From: Coriaria nepalensis
Lineage: Eukaryota > Streptophyta > Magnoliopsida > Cucurbitales > Coriariaceae
DNA length: 64,000 nucleotides
Reading direction: 5' to 3'
NCBI GenBank assembly: GCA_027186245.1
Contig: CP114484.1
Coordinates: 10,054,001 to 10,118,000 of the forward strand
The notes under the pieces were generated by a model. The model was not told where the DNA came from and made no database searches. It saw only the letters and a program-made list of their open reading frames with translations. A program made the translations under genes and the position numbers. Numbering within the stretch: position 1 is the first letter of the stretch; each line of letters starts with the position of its first letter. Positions 10,921 through 23,419 of this stretch are shown here, piece by piece.

Positions 10921-12732
10921 TTACTGCATTCCAACCGATTGTATAGCAAGCTTGGCCACAACCGTAGAGATATTTTCTTGAATTAATTCTAAAGATTCAT
11001 TTAGCCTTTCCACCGTGCTCCTTATATCCATTGCCCTGAGCTTTTTAAACTGCAATCTCAGCAATTCTGCTTGATTTGATCCTGTTTTTAACCGCATCAT
11101 TACATTTGGATTGTCAGAATTACTTTATCGATTATTATTTTCCATGATGAAATCAAGAGAAAAAAGAGAGATTATTTGTTTGCCTGAAACAGGCTGGAAT
11201 GGTGCAAAGGATACACGCTCGGCTAAGGTCGGTATAAAAGCTGCTGCTTCATCAAGTTCTAACTCAGGCTCCTTTCCAGCCCACATAAGAGAGTTGGCGA
11301 TTTGAGTCTGTAGTAGTGCTTCCTTAGGAGCCTAATCAAAATGACATAAAATTGATCATATAATAATTTAACAGTGAACCTCCAATAAAAAATACCACAT
11401 CTGCAATTATAAGGACATCTTTTGTAATTGAGAGAGCTATACCTTAAGTTTGATTTCCAAGCTATTCAAATTGTATAGACCCTGCTTCACTTCCTCAACT
11501 TTTGCGCTTAATCCGACATCGGTTTCAGGAAGTTTGTCCTCCAATGGTAAAATTACACCCCGTAAATATGGCTCTGCCTGTTAAGAACAAGGGGTCATGA
11601 ATATGGAAAACTAGAATATTATTAGTACACATAGATTGAGTCGAAAGCGGAATTCAGTTATCACTTGCTTGCACAAATTTCAGAATCTTGGCTCGACCGA
11701 TTCCTCTTATGGAGACCAGTGCTCCGACATCCAATCCCTCAACCTGAAAACCACTGAAACTGCTTATAGGTCATAAATCTAATACTTCATATATTATGTA
11801 CATCTCGAAATAGAATCCAGAATTGAAGAAACTTACATTTTCTATTCGGACCAAACAACCATATCTGGCTGCAAATGATGCTTCACCGGATGAGTCGCCA
11901 ACAATAATAGGGTCCAACACAAAATGCACAAACAGCTTCTTCTTCATTGATAGAGACTGCAATCAACGGAATTAAACCATGCTTAACAGAGCCTGGTTAT
12001 TAAGGCCAGCTACCCCAAGCATGTTATAAATCTGAATTTTTGCTCTTGGGCAAATTATTAGATTTTTTCTCGAGAATGAAACAGAGATTCGGAACATTTT
12101 AAAAGCAATTTCAGACATTAGTCAAGGTATTCAAGAAATTTGGTATGATGATTTAGAACTAGAGATTCTATTGGGAGATTGCGCAATATGCATGGACCAT
12201 AGAACACAAATGGATAATTGTGTGATGTAGTTACCCAAATCGGAGAGAGAGAGAGAGAGAGAGAGAGAGGGGAGAGTGACGGTACCTCCTCCAACAGAGC
12301 CAGATATCTTGCTTCATACAGATGAAGTGTTTTACTTTCTGAAGGAACAAGAACCTGGAATAATGCAAACAGAGTATCATTACAAAAGAGAAAAAATGAC
12401 AACTTTGAAGAGATAGTACCTCCTTTTCTTCGTCAGTGAGCTTTCCAGCCCATAACCATAAAAATTTAGCAAGTAGTACTAGTAGCAATGGACGAAAAGA
12501 CAGAGAGCTCGAATCTCACCTCACTCACATCAAATGGAAGAAGCGGGAGGTCAATGGAAGTCGCATACACACCAGAACGGTGCCGTCTCCACGCAGGGAG
12601 GTTCGATTTTTTGTTAAGAGAGAAACCCAGAAAATGGGGAGCTCGTGTAAAGGGCGTTCTGGTAAAGAGTAGAGATGGGACTCTCGCAGTGAGAACGGAG
12701 CCATTAGTAGTTGTCAAAATGGAGCAACTCAT
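10921..12732 (-). CDS. LON N-terminal (substrate-binding) domain protein, plastid-type
   Basis: Stand-alone LON-N domain protein without AAA+ ATPase or protease domain; proposed role is peptide or substrate recognition, function not established. Seven exons (minus): 12732-12520, 12354-12286, 11956-11837, 11743-11669, 11577-11443, 11331-11184, 11081-10921; 306 residues. The N-terminal 58 residues resemble a plastid transit peptide (Ser/Thr/Arg-rich). The domain starts at LPLLPF and continues through LHLYEARY, FAARYGCLVRIENVEG and VSIRGIGRAKI; a helical C-terminal region ends with VVAKLAIQS. Introns 4 and 6 can only keep the frame with GC donors (11668-11667, GCAAGT; 11183-11182, GCAAAC). Arabidopsis has similar proteins annotated as LON-domain proteins (At1g35340, At1g75460, from memory). 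A GA microsatellite lies in intron 2. Confidence 0.88.
12243..12270. repeat. GA microsatellite in LON-domain intron 2
   Basis: Pure (GA)n of about 14 units, read as a CT tract in the transcribed strand, 15 bp downstream of the intron's donor. Confidence 0.9.
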
Positions 12733-13368
12733 ATCACTCTCTTACCTTGCGCCATTATCCAATCTATTACTACTATACAAGTTATTCTTTTCCTTTTTCT
12801 TTCTTTTAATTAATTTTAAGGCTAAAGAAAAGACACGTGGCAAGATATTAATGAGTAAGTAAGTATGCATTCGATACAAGTTCTGTCGGAAATGGGTGGG
12901 TAGGTATTCGGAACTGAGCTTAGTTTATCAGTACCACCCAAATCTCTCCCAATTCATTCTCAGTACAATATCTTAGTTATGAACAGACATAACAAGATTT
13001 TGACCATAAACTAAATTATTCTGAATCATACCCATTTAAAGTTACACCGAATATGATCAAACTACGACGTTTTCGAAAATATATAGAGATAGTAAAACCT
13101 TCTTGGTTCCATAAGATTTGATTATTTGCTACGAATTTTCCGCAACAGCGCTTGTAAAGGAAGAAAATGAAAACACAATTTCAACATGTACTGAGAACTA
13201 CAAAAAGAATATTGAAAACAAAACTATGTATACAAATTCCATCTTTTAGACCATACTCAGGTAAGGGGCAAGAATGATAGTTAATTAATGATACAGGGAG
13301 ATCGCTGTAATAGCAGATGTAACGACATATGGGAGGGAAACGTATACATGATGCCCTCATAACCTCAA
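12733..13368. other. Spacer LON-domain gene to PAM16 stop
   Basis: 636 bp holding the promoter of the LON-domain gene and the 3' UTR of PAM16. No gene seen. Confidence 0.6.
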
Positions 13369-15061
13369 CTAGGACTGCTGACTGCCTTTTTCTCGATAGG
13401 TTGTTTCTAAACATTCCTTCGCCCTGTGAACCTTTGACTGGAGATAGAAGCTTCCGTTCTTGGCATTCCTTTCAAACAAGGTGTCGTATTTCTGAATCAG
13501 GAGTAAGGGATCATACAGGAGTGTGAGAAATGAAAAATGGATATATAAGAAAAAGAGGGGAAAATAAAGAGAATGGTAAGAACATAGACAACCTTCAAGA
13601 TTTCCTCCCATGCAGTTTCCTCACTCACTCCGAGTATCTGCCTTGCTTCCTGCTCTGTCATGGCTTTGCTTCCTCTGTGGACAGCATTTTTTAGTGTTTC
13701 TTGGGCCACACCAGATTTCGAAGCATCTGCAGTACGCCAGGCGTTATTTCTAGAGAATATATACTGACTACTACTAAGAAAGCAATCCTATTTTTACATG
13801 CGGAAATTCAACTCATGCAACTTTTGAGTTTTGACATGCAGGTTACTTGTATGCAGAAGGGGGATCAATATTAACGAAACAGTTGAGGTGATAAGTACGT
13901 TATAATGTTTCACAATCAATGACAACCAGATAATCCAAGAGGAAAAAAGGAAGAAAAACCATTCCACCACTTTCTAAAGTGTAACTTGAAAACCTCAAGT
14001 ACTTGCCTAAAGTATGAGAAAGAAATAGAAAACCCTACAAAGAAACAGATGGACCCTTTCCAAATTATTCATAATCGAAATTTGAACATTCTGTAAAAGA
14101 GGTAGCAACAGGCCAAACATACTAGAGAAAGAAAGAGAGCAAACGCTCTTATCTCATGTCAGCAATAGTAACAAAAACAGTTATCTGGGTAGCCACTAGC
14201 CAGTAAGAAGGGCAAGTGGGGGATAAGATAAGGGGCATCTATTGGATCTTTCCATACTAGAATGGTTTACCAATTTCGATTGCAACCCAATCAAATATAA
14301 GAGCCATGTTGGGAATGGAGATGGAAGTTAAAAATCAAAATTCCCAAAGAGCAAAAAAAAAAAAAAGTGAAGTGATATACAAGCTCAGGAACACATTTGT
14401 GCAAATCTAATGACTGCAATAGCTAAAGCTGGTGATAAGAAGGTATAACTAGAAACTTACTAGCAAGTGCTTGACGGTAGGCCTGAACCATAGCCCTAGC
14501 CAATATACCAGATCCCATAATAATTAAGTTGGCGAGAATCTTTGCAGCCTGTGCCAACAGATGGAAAGAAAAAGGTAAGAGGATGCATTTTCATTACAGG
14601 GAATATAAAGGGAATGAATCCAAAGATCATAAAAACCACATCAAACACCTCCGCGGAGTGCGGCCTATACATAAACAGATAGATGGTAACAAATCAATGG
14701 CTCGTTCTACTAACTGATATACTTTAACAGAAAAGCTTCAATTTTTAAGAAGAAAAATCCATAGATAAGCATAATTCTCTTAATTAGCTGAGGATATCAT
14801 ATAAACATTCAAGTTTCATAACAAGTGAACGAAAAGAAACACGAAATCTTGGGAAAATTTTCGATTTACAACCATTTTCGAGGATGCAGATTAAATAAAA
14901 TCAGAAGCACCTAAGAAGAAATAAAAATAAAAATAAATCGATACGCTTAAGGTGTGTATAAATAAAAACTTTCGTGCAAACTGTTTGAGGGAAGAAATTT
15001 CCCGAGCAACAAACAGAGCGGCTCCAGGTGAATCTACAATAGAGAAAGAGAGATGTACCAT
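13369..15061 (-). CDS. PAM16: PAM16/Magmas, TIM23 import motor subunit
   Basis: J-like cochaperone of the presequence translocase-associated motor on the matrix side of the mitochondrial inner membrane, where it restrains the Hsp70-stimulating partner PAM18. Exons (minus): 15061-15059 (the ATG alone), 14548-14461, 13726-13593, 13491-13369; 115 residues. The N-terminus AAKILANLIIMGSGILARA is the conserved hydrophobic targeting segment; SKAMTEQEARQILGV starts the J-like domain, whose HPD is naturally replaced, and YLQSKVHRAKECLE ends it. The Arabidopsis homologue is known as TXR1 or MUSE5 (thaxtomin resistance, immune restraint). The start rests on a coding exon of only three bases, followed at once by GTAC; the frame and length then match the family. 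Confidence 0.92.
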
Positions 15062-15498
15062 GGTCGTTTGGCTGGCGTAGAGGTCGGTCGAGAGATGTCC
15101 AAAGGGGTTGAAAGAGGGATCAGAGAAACCCTAGAAATATATCGGTTGTGAAGAGAGGCTATGCCTATAAAGTTAGCCGATGATGCCACCTGACGGGAAA
15201 GGGAAATGGGAGGTGTTTGGGAGAGCCGTCACAAAAATCTCGCCTCTCGTTTGCGTTTTATGGAACGACGAGTCGGGTCGCGTTGGTAAAAACGAATCAT
15301 AATAATCGGGTCGGGGCTCAAGAATTCAAGTTGTTAACTAAATCTGTTTTACTTGATAATATTACAATTCACAAGAAAATGAGCACAATCAGGCCCTAGT
15401 AAGTAGAAACAATGATCAAACTAGAAACGTGCTCGGTACATGAGTATCTCTATCATCCTTCGTTACATTAAGCAAGAAACGGGTTTCAAGTTCGGGAT
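15062..15498. other. Spacer PAM16 start to DRB stop
   Basis: 437 bp with the PAM16 promoter and DRB 3' UTR. Contains a moderately G+C-rich stretch at 15080-15310. No gene seen. Confidence 0.6.
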
Positions 15499-18400
15499 TC
15501 ATTCAACATTTGAGTTGGGTAGCGAGTAAGCAACCCAGTTATCGTCGCTCATGGGCAAGATGGTGCTTCCCTCCGGCAGTTTCACTTTGAGCATGCGAGA
15601 ACAGACCATAACCTGGCTAGAAGATGAGCTTCCACTTCTGCCAGGCAGTGCATTGGATATCAAAGAAGGTGAAGGCGGAGGAGCGATTTGTGGGTAGATG
15701 GATGCAATATCTGGTGAAGTTGGACCTAGGTTTCTCCCACGGAGGGCATCTGAGTTGGATGAAGATGGTCCTGAGGCTGCCAAGGCTCAGATTATCATGG
15801 ATACAAACATGAAACACATTGCAAACCAATTATTAAAAAAATATATAAGGAAAAAATGGCGCCTAGGATCAAAGTCTTCATGCAGTTTTATTTCCCACTG
15901 ACCACCATTCTTGTTAGTCACTTATGATACATTATGGAGCACACTGCCCAACTTTGCTTAAGATCTACTCTTGTTATCCAAAGGATGAGTCTCCTTTGAC
16001 ACTATCACGACTGATGAGGTCCCATGTGAGGAAAAGGTTCGACTTGACTCAATATCAATGGGATACAAGGTGGTGTACTTGACAACCTATTGTGGGGGAG
16101 GAGGCGTTCTCCACCATAGCAGAGGTCTCCTCTGTTCGTTGTCTCTTTTCCGAGCCATCAGCTCTTCCGACTTCTCTACGCTCAGATAATTCTTTACTCA
16201 TTTCAACTCCTACAATCTTGCCTGCAAAATTCAACTTTCGGTTAGTGCACCTAGAGACCAGCCAATCGTTATAAGTATTATCAATAATGAAGACCTAAGG
16301 GACATATTGAGGTGCATGAGTTTCTTATTTTTAGGGACTAATCCCAGCCAACCAAACAAGGCTAGTGAGGTACAACTTTTTTGAGAGTGAAGGAAGGTCT
16401 TTTAATCATTTTCATCGAGGTTTGAAGCATAGAAAGAATTGGAAGTATGTACTGAGCTCTGAAGCCCCAACCGGATTAGTATTTGCTGAAAAAGTAGCCC
16501 AATATCCTAGGTGAAACCTCAGTCTCTTTGTACATAGACGTGATATAGGGCAGTATGATTCCCCCGATTGTACCAATTGGTACTTCCTATAAGAGGAAGT
16601 TAGATCACACTTATTTATTCTTTTGGAAGTTTGGAGACATAAAAAATGGAAAAAATGGGAACTCCCATTCCTCTGTTTTCAATTTTTTTTTTTTCCTGCC
16701 TTGTATGTTGGGGATATTAGACTTGTTTCAATGCCAATCAGATAAGCCTTAAGCTATGAATTGCAATGCTGATAAAATTAATTAGGCCTACTGTAGTTGG
16801 AAACAAATCAAAGCGGTGACCAATTAATTATGGACTTTGGGACTAATTGAAAGATTAAAGTACAATTGGAGATAGCATTGGGTACCCAATGATACAATAA
16901 CATCTTTAGATAAAATTTCTAAGAACCGGACTGCATAGGAATAGCAACACAGTAAGGGTGTATGGGGGCAATGATCACTCAGCAAGACACTTGCAAAAAA
17001 TGCAGTGAAAAAAAAAAAAACTCGGACTTACCTTTATTCTCTGTAGCTTGTTTCTCAGCAGTTATACTTGGATTTGATATTGTGAGGGCCTTGGGTTTGG
17101 TATGCTGGAATAGATTGTTGGTCATATTTGACTGCACGCTACAAGATGATAATTGAGGAGCTTCTTGTCTTTCATTACCAGGAGTTACAATTAAAGGGCC
17201 CCCACTTGACTTTCCTGTAAAGCAAAGCATAATCTCTTGTGAAAGAATTGCTAAAGAAGTGCAATGATACATTCAGGTAATACTATAAAAGAACTTACTC
17301 TCCTTCAAAGTGTTATAGGCAATCTTTGCTGCACTCATTTCTGCAAGTTTCTTAGTTTTTGATCCCAGTCCAGTAAAACCTTCTCCTTCGATTTCCACAG
17401 TTGAAATAAACATTGGCGCATGAGACTGACCTGATCTTGCTGTAGTATAAATCGGTAAAAGGAAACCCTCTTTTTGGGCTACTTCTTGTAAAAGGTTCTT
17501 GTAGAGACTGGATTTGTCCTGAAATGATGGGTAAAAAGACGAACATAAGACTACAAGATGAGATTTACACGCATTATGAATACAATAGTCATAAGAATAC
17601 TAAGAGAATTGCGCAAAAGCAACAAGTAAGGAGACTAGCCTCTTCAGGCCTATCTTGTTGCAAGGCTGTTAAAGCAACTTTTGCAGCTGCATGTTCAGCA
17701 TCTTTAAGTGTCGAGAAAAACTCTAGACTTTCGTACGTCTGTCCAGCAATTGTAACTTTACACTTGAAGCGATAAGCATGCGGAGGACCCATATGCTCAG
17801 AAGTGTATAGAGGTAGAGTGAGATTATTCTTTTGAGCATAACTTTGAAGCTGATTCTTATACAAATGTTTCATATCTGTAAACCAAAAATAATAACACGA
17901 GTTAAACACAGAAGATGACTCAACAAGAAACAATGACTAACAAGTCCAGATTCTAAGATATGAGATGTAATACAATATGAGATTACTTAGAATTTACAAA
18001 CCACTATTCGTGCATTCAAATTTGGTAAGAGTTTCCCCAAGTGTTTCACAGACCCTAAGAATCAGTTATTGGTTAAAATTGATTCAAAACAATTTGTTGT
18101 TGATATAACTTGGACTCAATGATTGTAGAGGCAAAGACTAATTCCCCTTACCAAAATAACAACCGGTTTTGAAGAACCAGAATTTTAAATTCATAATGCC
18201 AAGGACTACGCATCCATTCATTCATCACTTAAAAAGCAGAGCCTCAACTGCATGTAAATGAAATTTCAAAAGTTAGAAACAGAAGTAGTGAAGTTTCTCT
18301 AACCTCTAGATACACCAACATCTTTGATATCATCGGCCATGGTGTTAACTAAAGGACATTGATCATTATCTTTTGACTGAGGTTGTGCTTGTAAGGTTGC

Positions 18401-18937
18401 TGGTGTGACGTACATATCAGCGCTTTCCCTAGAAGGACCTGCAAGAATAAGGAAATATCAATACAAAAGAAACTTTTGTTCTAACATATGCAGGGTAAAT
18501 TGGTAAATAGAGTTATGTGTATCTCAAACATTCATTTTTCTGCTTTCCCCATTGAATAAAACATGATCTAATTACACGAAAAAGGCCATATGAAGACAGA
18601 ATTCTTCACCTGAAGCTGAGGGAATTGAGGGCTGACCAAAAGATGTGGGAAAAGTTGGTTGGGGGAACGAAGAAATGCAAGGACTCTGCTCGTCTTGCTG
18701 GATTTGAGGCGGTGGTGGTTGTGATGGTAATGCAAAATGTTCAAAAGCCAATTTAGCAGCATCATTTTGAGCCTGCTTAGAGGACTTTGCGCGGGTTTCA
18801 GTGGGAAAGACAAGCCCATTTACAACTACAGTTGCTTGGAAACTAGGGCTGTGATCAGGACCTTCTCGGATGCTGGTGTATTCCGGTAAGCTCCATCGTT
18901 TCTGATGGCAAAGTTCTTGAAGCTTGGTTTTGTACAT
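15499..18937 (-). CDS. Double-stranded RNA-binding protein (DRB4-like) with three dsRBDs
   Basis: dsRNA-binding cofactor of the small-RNA/Dicer-like machinery, by family. Exons (minus): 18937-18610, 18438-18304, 17875-17640, 17518-17299, 17214-17032, 15776-15499; about 459 residues. dsRBD1 is at residues 1-70 (YKTKLQELCHQKRWSLPEY, ending in QNDAAKLAFEHF), dsRBD2 about 155-225 (LYKNQLQSYAQKNNLTLP, HAAAKVALTAL) and dsRBD3 about 235-303 (LYKNLLQEVAQKEG, EMSAAKIAYNTL). A Ser/Pro-rich tail follows. Arabidopsis DRB4 has only two dsRBDs, so orthology is loose. The end of exon 3 is uncertain: a GC donor at 17639-17638 gives the tidiest product, while a GT donor 42 bases later would add a short Cys-rich insert. 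The last intron is 1255 bp. A 5' UTR intron from about 19262 is likely. Confidence 0.85.
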
Positions 18938-19344
18938 ATTCCTCTTCTTCTTCCTCTCCTACTATTGGAGACTTAATCAAAAGCATATACCAACAAAATC
19001 ACCTCTACATCCGGTACTTGTCATTGACACATCAACAACAGCTAAAGATGGCTTATGCAATACTAAAGAAGGAATTTTCAGACCTACCCACCCATCATTG
19101 ATCAACCACATCTAGGAATCATAATATTCACAGAAGAACTTAACACCTGAACCCTAATCATACAACCACAGACTCGCCCCCTTCCCCCCACCCTGATTCC
19201 AAAATTGAAGGAGGGGGATGAGAAGATAGCTGAAAAGAAAGGTGGAGAGATTGAGAAGTGTACCTATCGCAGGAGCTCAAGTACGGTAGCTTCGACTGAA
19301 GACAAAGGGTTGACTGTTGTGAAAAGAAACGGTTTGTTCTGTAC
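18938..19344. promoter_or_regulatory. 5' leader and promoter of the DRB gene
   Basis: On the minus strand a donor-like CGATAG/GTACAC lies near 19262 and an acceptor-like AG lies upstream of the ATG, which suggests a leader intron. The rest is promoter. Confidence 0.45.
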
Positions 19345-20050
19345 TTTTAAGCCTTTTATATACGGTGTGGTTTGAAAAAATAAATTTGCGGCACGGGGTT
19401 CGATGCCGCACTGTATTTCTATTTTTTTGATATGTACCGAAATTCACCGATACATTACACCGTATCGGTGAATTTCGGTGTGGCAACGAAGTGGTGTACA
19501 GTTTTTATTTTATTTTTTTCTTCTTTTCCATTGCTTGTATTCTACCTGTTTTTTCAATTTTCAAATATTTTATAATTATTTTTGTATTTTTAAAAAGAGT
19601 TACATATATAAATTTTCTTATATTATATTATTATTATAATTATCTTCTCTATCAATTTTTTCTTCTAAATTATCTTATTTTATATATTTACTCTTCTTAT
19701 AAAGATTGATGTAAGATACACGATTTTTAAGTTTTCATAATAATTTTTCATGTGCGGTAAAATATAAGAACAATCGAAACAAAATTATCAAATTTTATTA
19801 TCAAAATTACAATCGAATAACAATAATTATTACAAATTATCAAATCGTATCATCAAATTATATAAAGTTCATACATTTTAAAAAAAATATTATATTAGGA
19901 GCCTCGCACATCGCACCGCACCACAAGGCACCGCATGGGTGTCGTGTTCGGCCCCGCACCACATAATTTTTTTAGGCGAAGAAACAGACCGCATCGCACC
20001 AAAATGTGCACTTCGATCGGGTTTGGAGTGACATGTTTACCCCTACTACT
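19345..20050. mobile_element. Degraded non-autonomous DNA element, hAT-like
   Basis: A/T-rich core bordered by G+C-rich edges with GCGGCAC/GCACCGCACC motifs. The right edge, read on the minus strand, begins like the AGGGGT-type ends of plant hAT elements (near 20040). Inside the left part is a perfect hairpin with 18-bp arms (19436-19453 and 19462-19479). No transposase frame and no certain target duplication, so the class is tentative. Confidence 0.4.
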
Positions 20051-21380
20051 TTATGTATCTGAATAAATTAATAAAAAATAAGTAAATAAAATAGGAGAGA
20101 ATTGACTTTTTTATAATATTTATATTTAACTTTTAAGGTCCTCTAAAACCAAATTGGTCGATCCGATATGAAAACTAAATTGGCAGCATCGGATATCACA
20201 CTCTTTAGTTTTCTCAAAATCCAATTCTATGACGTTTCATTATTTGAATTAATAATTGCTCATGTTAAAGGATAAAGGTAGTTGTTACCGACTTGGGCCG
20301 GTGCGGAGAAAAACGTGTTTTTGTATTTACACTTCAAAAAGTTTTATCAATACAAGTAACTCTTCGCAGAAATTAAAATTGTTTGATTGCCGCTCCAAAA
20401 GCCAAGAAAAAGATACAATAATATTTTATTTCCATATGTTAAAAGTGCAGTTGTTATCCTTAGATTAACCACTTTTACTATGTCATCCCAAAATGATAAA
20501 TTATTATAACTCTCATCGATTGTACCCTGAATGAGATTATGTGCAATAGATCTTGATTTTCATATCTTATAATAGCTAATTTATACCCCATGTCGTTTCA
20601 GATAATATTAATGAGATTTGGAGCCTTAAGAGTCTAATTACACCCTTTGAACTTGTCCAGAACACGTTGTGTAATAATAAATGCCGATAGTTGATGATGT
20701 TTGCGTTGTCTGAATGAACGTGAACATGTGTGCTCATCTTTGAATGTTCAATTTTGGAAAAATAAACAATTCTTCTTTCTTGTGGTATCAAGGAGCCACT
20801 TGCAATTTGGATCCATACACACGACTACAAAAGTAGTTTTATTCGACTTCTTCACCTTAAACTTAAAATTCCATTAAATCATAGGCGTATGTAGGCTAGT
20901 TTTTAGTTTTCTCTTCGATGCAAAATATTGTTTAACATAAAACTACCTCTGCTTGGTTGAGACAAGATAACTGGGACTGAATTGCCTTTAACACATGTGG
21001 ACTGATGAGTAGCAATGGGGAGGATACAATCATCATCTTCAATGTCATTTCCATGTTGTGCACACGATGACGGTGGAGGTATATCGTCAGGTGCACACGG
21101 TATAAGTCGTGTTGGTTACGGCATCTTGTCAATTGGTATAGTTGGGTATGGTGCCACAAAAGAATGTAATAAGTATTATTTTAATGAAATTAATAAAAAT
21201 GATATTTTTTTATATAATTTTTGTGAATGTATTATTATCGAATAATATGAATAAATATCAAAAAATTTCAAATTCATTAATGTGACTATAATCTTGTATT
21301 AGTACAAGAATATTAAGATTATAGATAATGAATGAAATTATCCGCAACATATTAAAATATGAAATCTTTAATATAGTGGC

Positions 21381-21504
21381 TGCTAGTACAGTCTACTAAT
21401 ATTATTAATGTGTATGATCTAGATTCATATTACTGACATAGATGCTAGTACAGTCTACTAATATTATTAATGTGTATGATCTAGATTCATATTACTGACA
21501 TAGA
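21381..21504 (+). repeat. 62-bp tandem duplication
   Basis: Two copies with no mismatch seen, 21381-21442 and 21443-21504, starting TGCTAGTACAGTCTACTA. In gene-free DNA. Confidence 0.92.
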
Positions 21505-22238
21505 TAAACATCTTAGTAGAGGTACTTTATATAATTGGATTATATAGAACAAAACTCGATATAAATTAATTCTTTATTAAAATATTGTTTACCATAAAAA
21601 TTAAATTCATATCAATCGATAATCATATGCAGATCAACCTGAATCCTAGGTAGTCATAAACTTATATTTATATCAATTGGATCTTTTGATTCACTCGTCA
21701 TGATTTGTTTGAAAATCAGGCTAAAAACTTTTGTTTTGGAGATTCATTGAGATAAGTGGTTGGGAACATAATTTACAGATATGAAATCCAAACTTTTTTT
21801 TATAAAAGATTGTATATTGGTTCCCTTAAGGTTTAATTATGGAACTGAATGATTTTGAGCTCAAATTTATTTTCAAGTTATAAATTGATTGTTCACTAGT
21901 GAATTAATAGTACCTAAGAATAAAAAGATAATTCGAAAGATAAAATGATAATTTTGACAAGTTCTAATTATAAATCAATTTTTGAAAGATTGAATATATG
22001 AAATGATTATATCAATAAACTACTAGATATTATTTCTAAATATTTATATGACTGAACTTAATAATTATTATCTCCAATTTTATTTGTTAAGAAAAGTAAT
22101 TATTTTTTTAGTCCAGAAGAGAGAGAAGGGTGAAAGAAGGAAAAACAAAAACAAAAAGGAAAAAAAAATGTTAAAAAAACGGTTGACCCTAAATCTCAAC
22201 TAAAAATTCTTCCTATGAAATAAAACCTCTATTAACTT

Positions 22239-22300
22239 TTCGGTCGGGATCCCGACCGAACTCCGACTAAAATAAATAGTCTCGGTCGAATTTCGGTCGA
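22239..22300. repeat. Palindrome cluster, CGGTCG type
   Basis: A perfect 22-bp palindrome at 22239-22260 (TTCGGTCGGGATCCCGACCGAA), described here by its centre GGGATCCC, followed by further CGGTCG motifs to 22300 in alternating direction. Such motifs are common in the subterminal repeats of CACTA-type elements, but no CACTA ends are seen. Confidence 0.5.
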
Positions 22301-22652
22301 AGTAGTTTTTTTACACATACCTAATATGGATGGTAATTTGTATAGAACATCTTGTTGTATGCTTTTTATTAGAGAATTTGTTTTCATAAAGCCCGTCACC
22401 CAATGGACCCATAAAATATTATCCGATATTTATATCTTATATTATATTATATCTAAATAATGAGAAGTGGATGATGTTGGCTTCTTCTGAAGAAAAACGT
22501 TCTTTCTTGATTCTCAGTGAAAATAATTGATCAAATATTTGGTAATTTCTTATGATTAGATAATAATAATATTATAATAATAAATTATCTATCTGCGGTT
22601 TCTTCTTTTTGTTTTGTTTTATTTTTTTTCTTTCTCCTTTATTTCTTTAATA

Positions 22653-23419
22653 GGAATTAGGATTAACCCTAAATAATTAATATAAATTATAATAAATATT
22701 TAAAAACTTTAATAATTATAATAAAATTTAAATTTAAATTTAAATTATGATTAATTTTTAATTTCATTAAAAATAGAATGAATAATCATTAGCATGTTAA
22801 GTAACCGTTTAGTGATGATTAAAATCTATATTTTATACTTTTTAATTTAAATTTAATATTTTTAATCATACTTATTTATTTATTTTAATTTCTTCTCAAT
22901 TTTCACCAACCGGTTGCCACCACTCTTCTCTACCACCATCTATCACCACCCTCTTCTATCACTACTACCGACAACCTCTATCCCAAATTAAATATATTAA
23001 ATATTATTATTTTCTCTTTATGTCTTTTAAATATTAAAGTATTTAAAAAATAAATTTTTATATTGATGACAATGGTGGCGGAGGAGGGTGATGTAGTGGC
23101 GGCGGAAGAGGGTGGTGTCGGCCGGAAAAACTAGAAGTAGAGAAGAAATAAAAATAAATAAATAAAATGATTAAATAATATTAATTTTAAATTTAAATAT
23201 GAGTAAAAATATAAATAAAAATTTTAAATTTGATCAAATTTAAAATTTCAATAATCATTGATCATGCGCCATACACATAAACTTTCTATCCACCTGAATT
23301 AAGATTTATTGTAATTTAAATTTAAATTTAAAATTAAATATTCATTATAATTACTAAAATTTTTAAATTCTAATTGTAATTTATACTTAATTTAAGAGTC
23401 AATCTTATTTTCCCCTTCC
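22653..23419. mobile_element. Fold-back MITE, copy 1
   Basis: About 767 bp whose left and right halves are imperfect inverted repeats along nearly the whole length. The outer arms are A/T-rich (repeated AAATTTAAATTTAAA). The inner arms hold ACCACC/GGTGGT blocks (22908-22978 against 23071-23123). Both ends start near GGAA, and TTTAAT flanks each side. No coding capacity. The same family is at 59906-60612. Confidence 0.7.

Larger units (their letters stand above)
20051..22652. other. A/T-rich gene-free spacer
   Basis: No frame with codon-like composition and no family match seen. Holds the 62-bp tandem repeat and the CGGTCGGG palindrome listed separately. Confidence 0.6.

Noticed and set aside
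16092..16274. Short frame inside the long DRB intron
   Set aside because: 60 residues, no homology seen, lies within a spliced intron. A nested gene cannot be supported.
22239..22300. Complete CACTA transposon
   Set aside because: Only CGGTCG-type motifs are present; no CACTA ends, target duplication or transposase seen.
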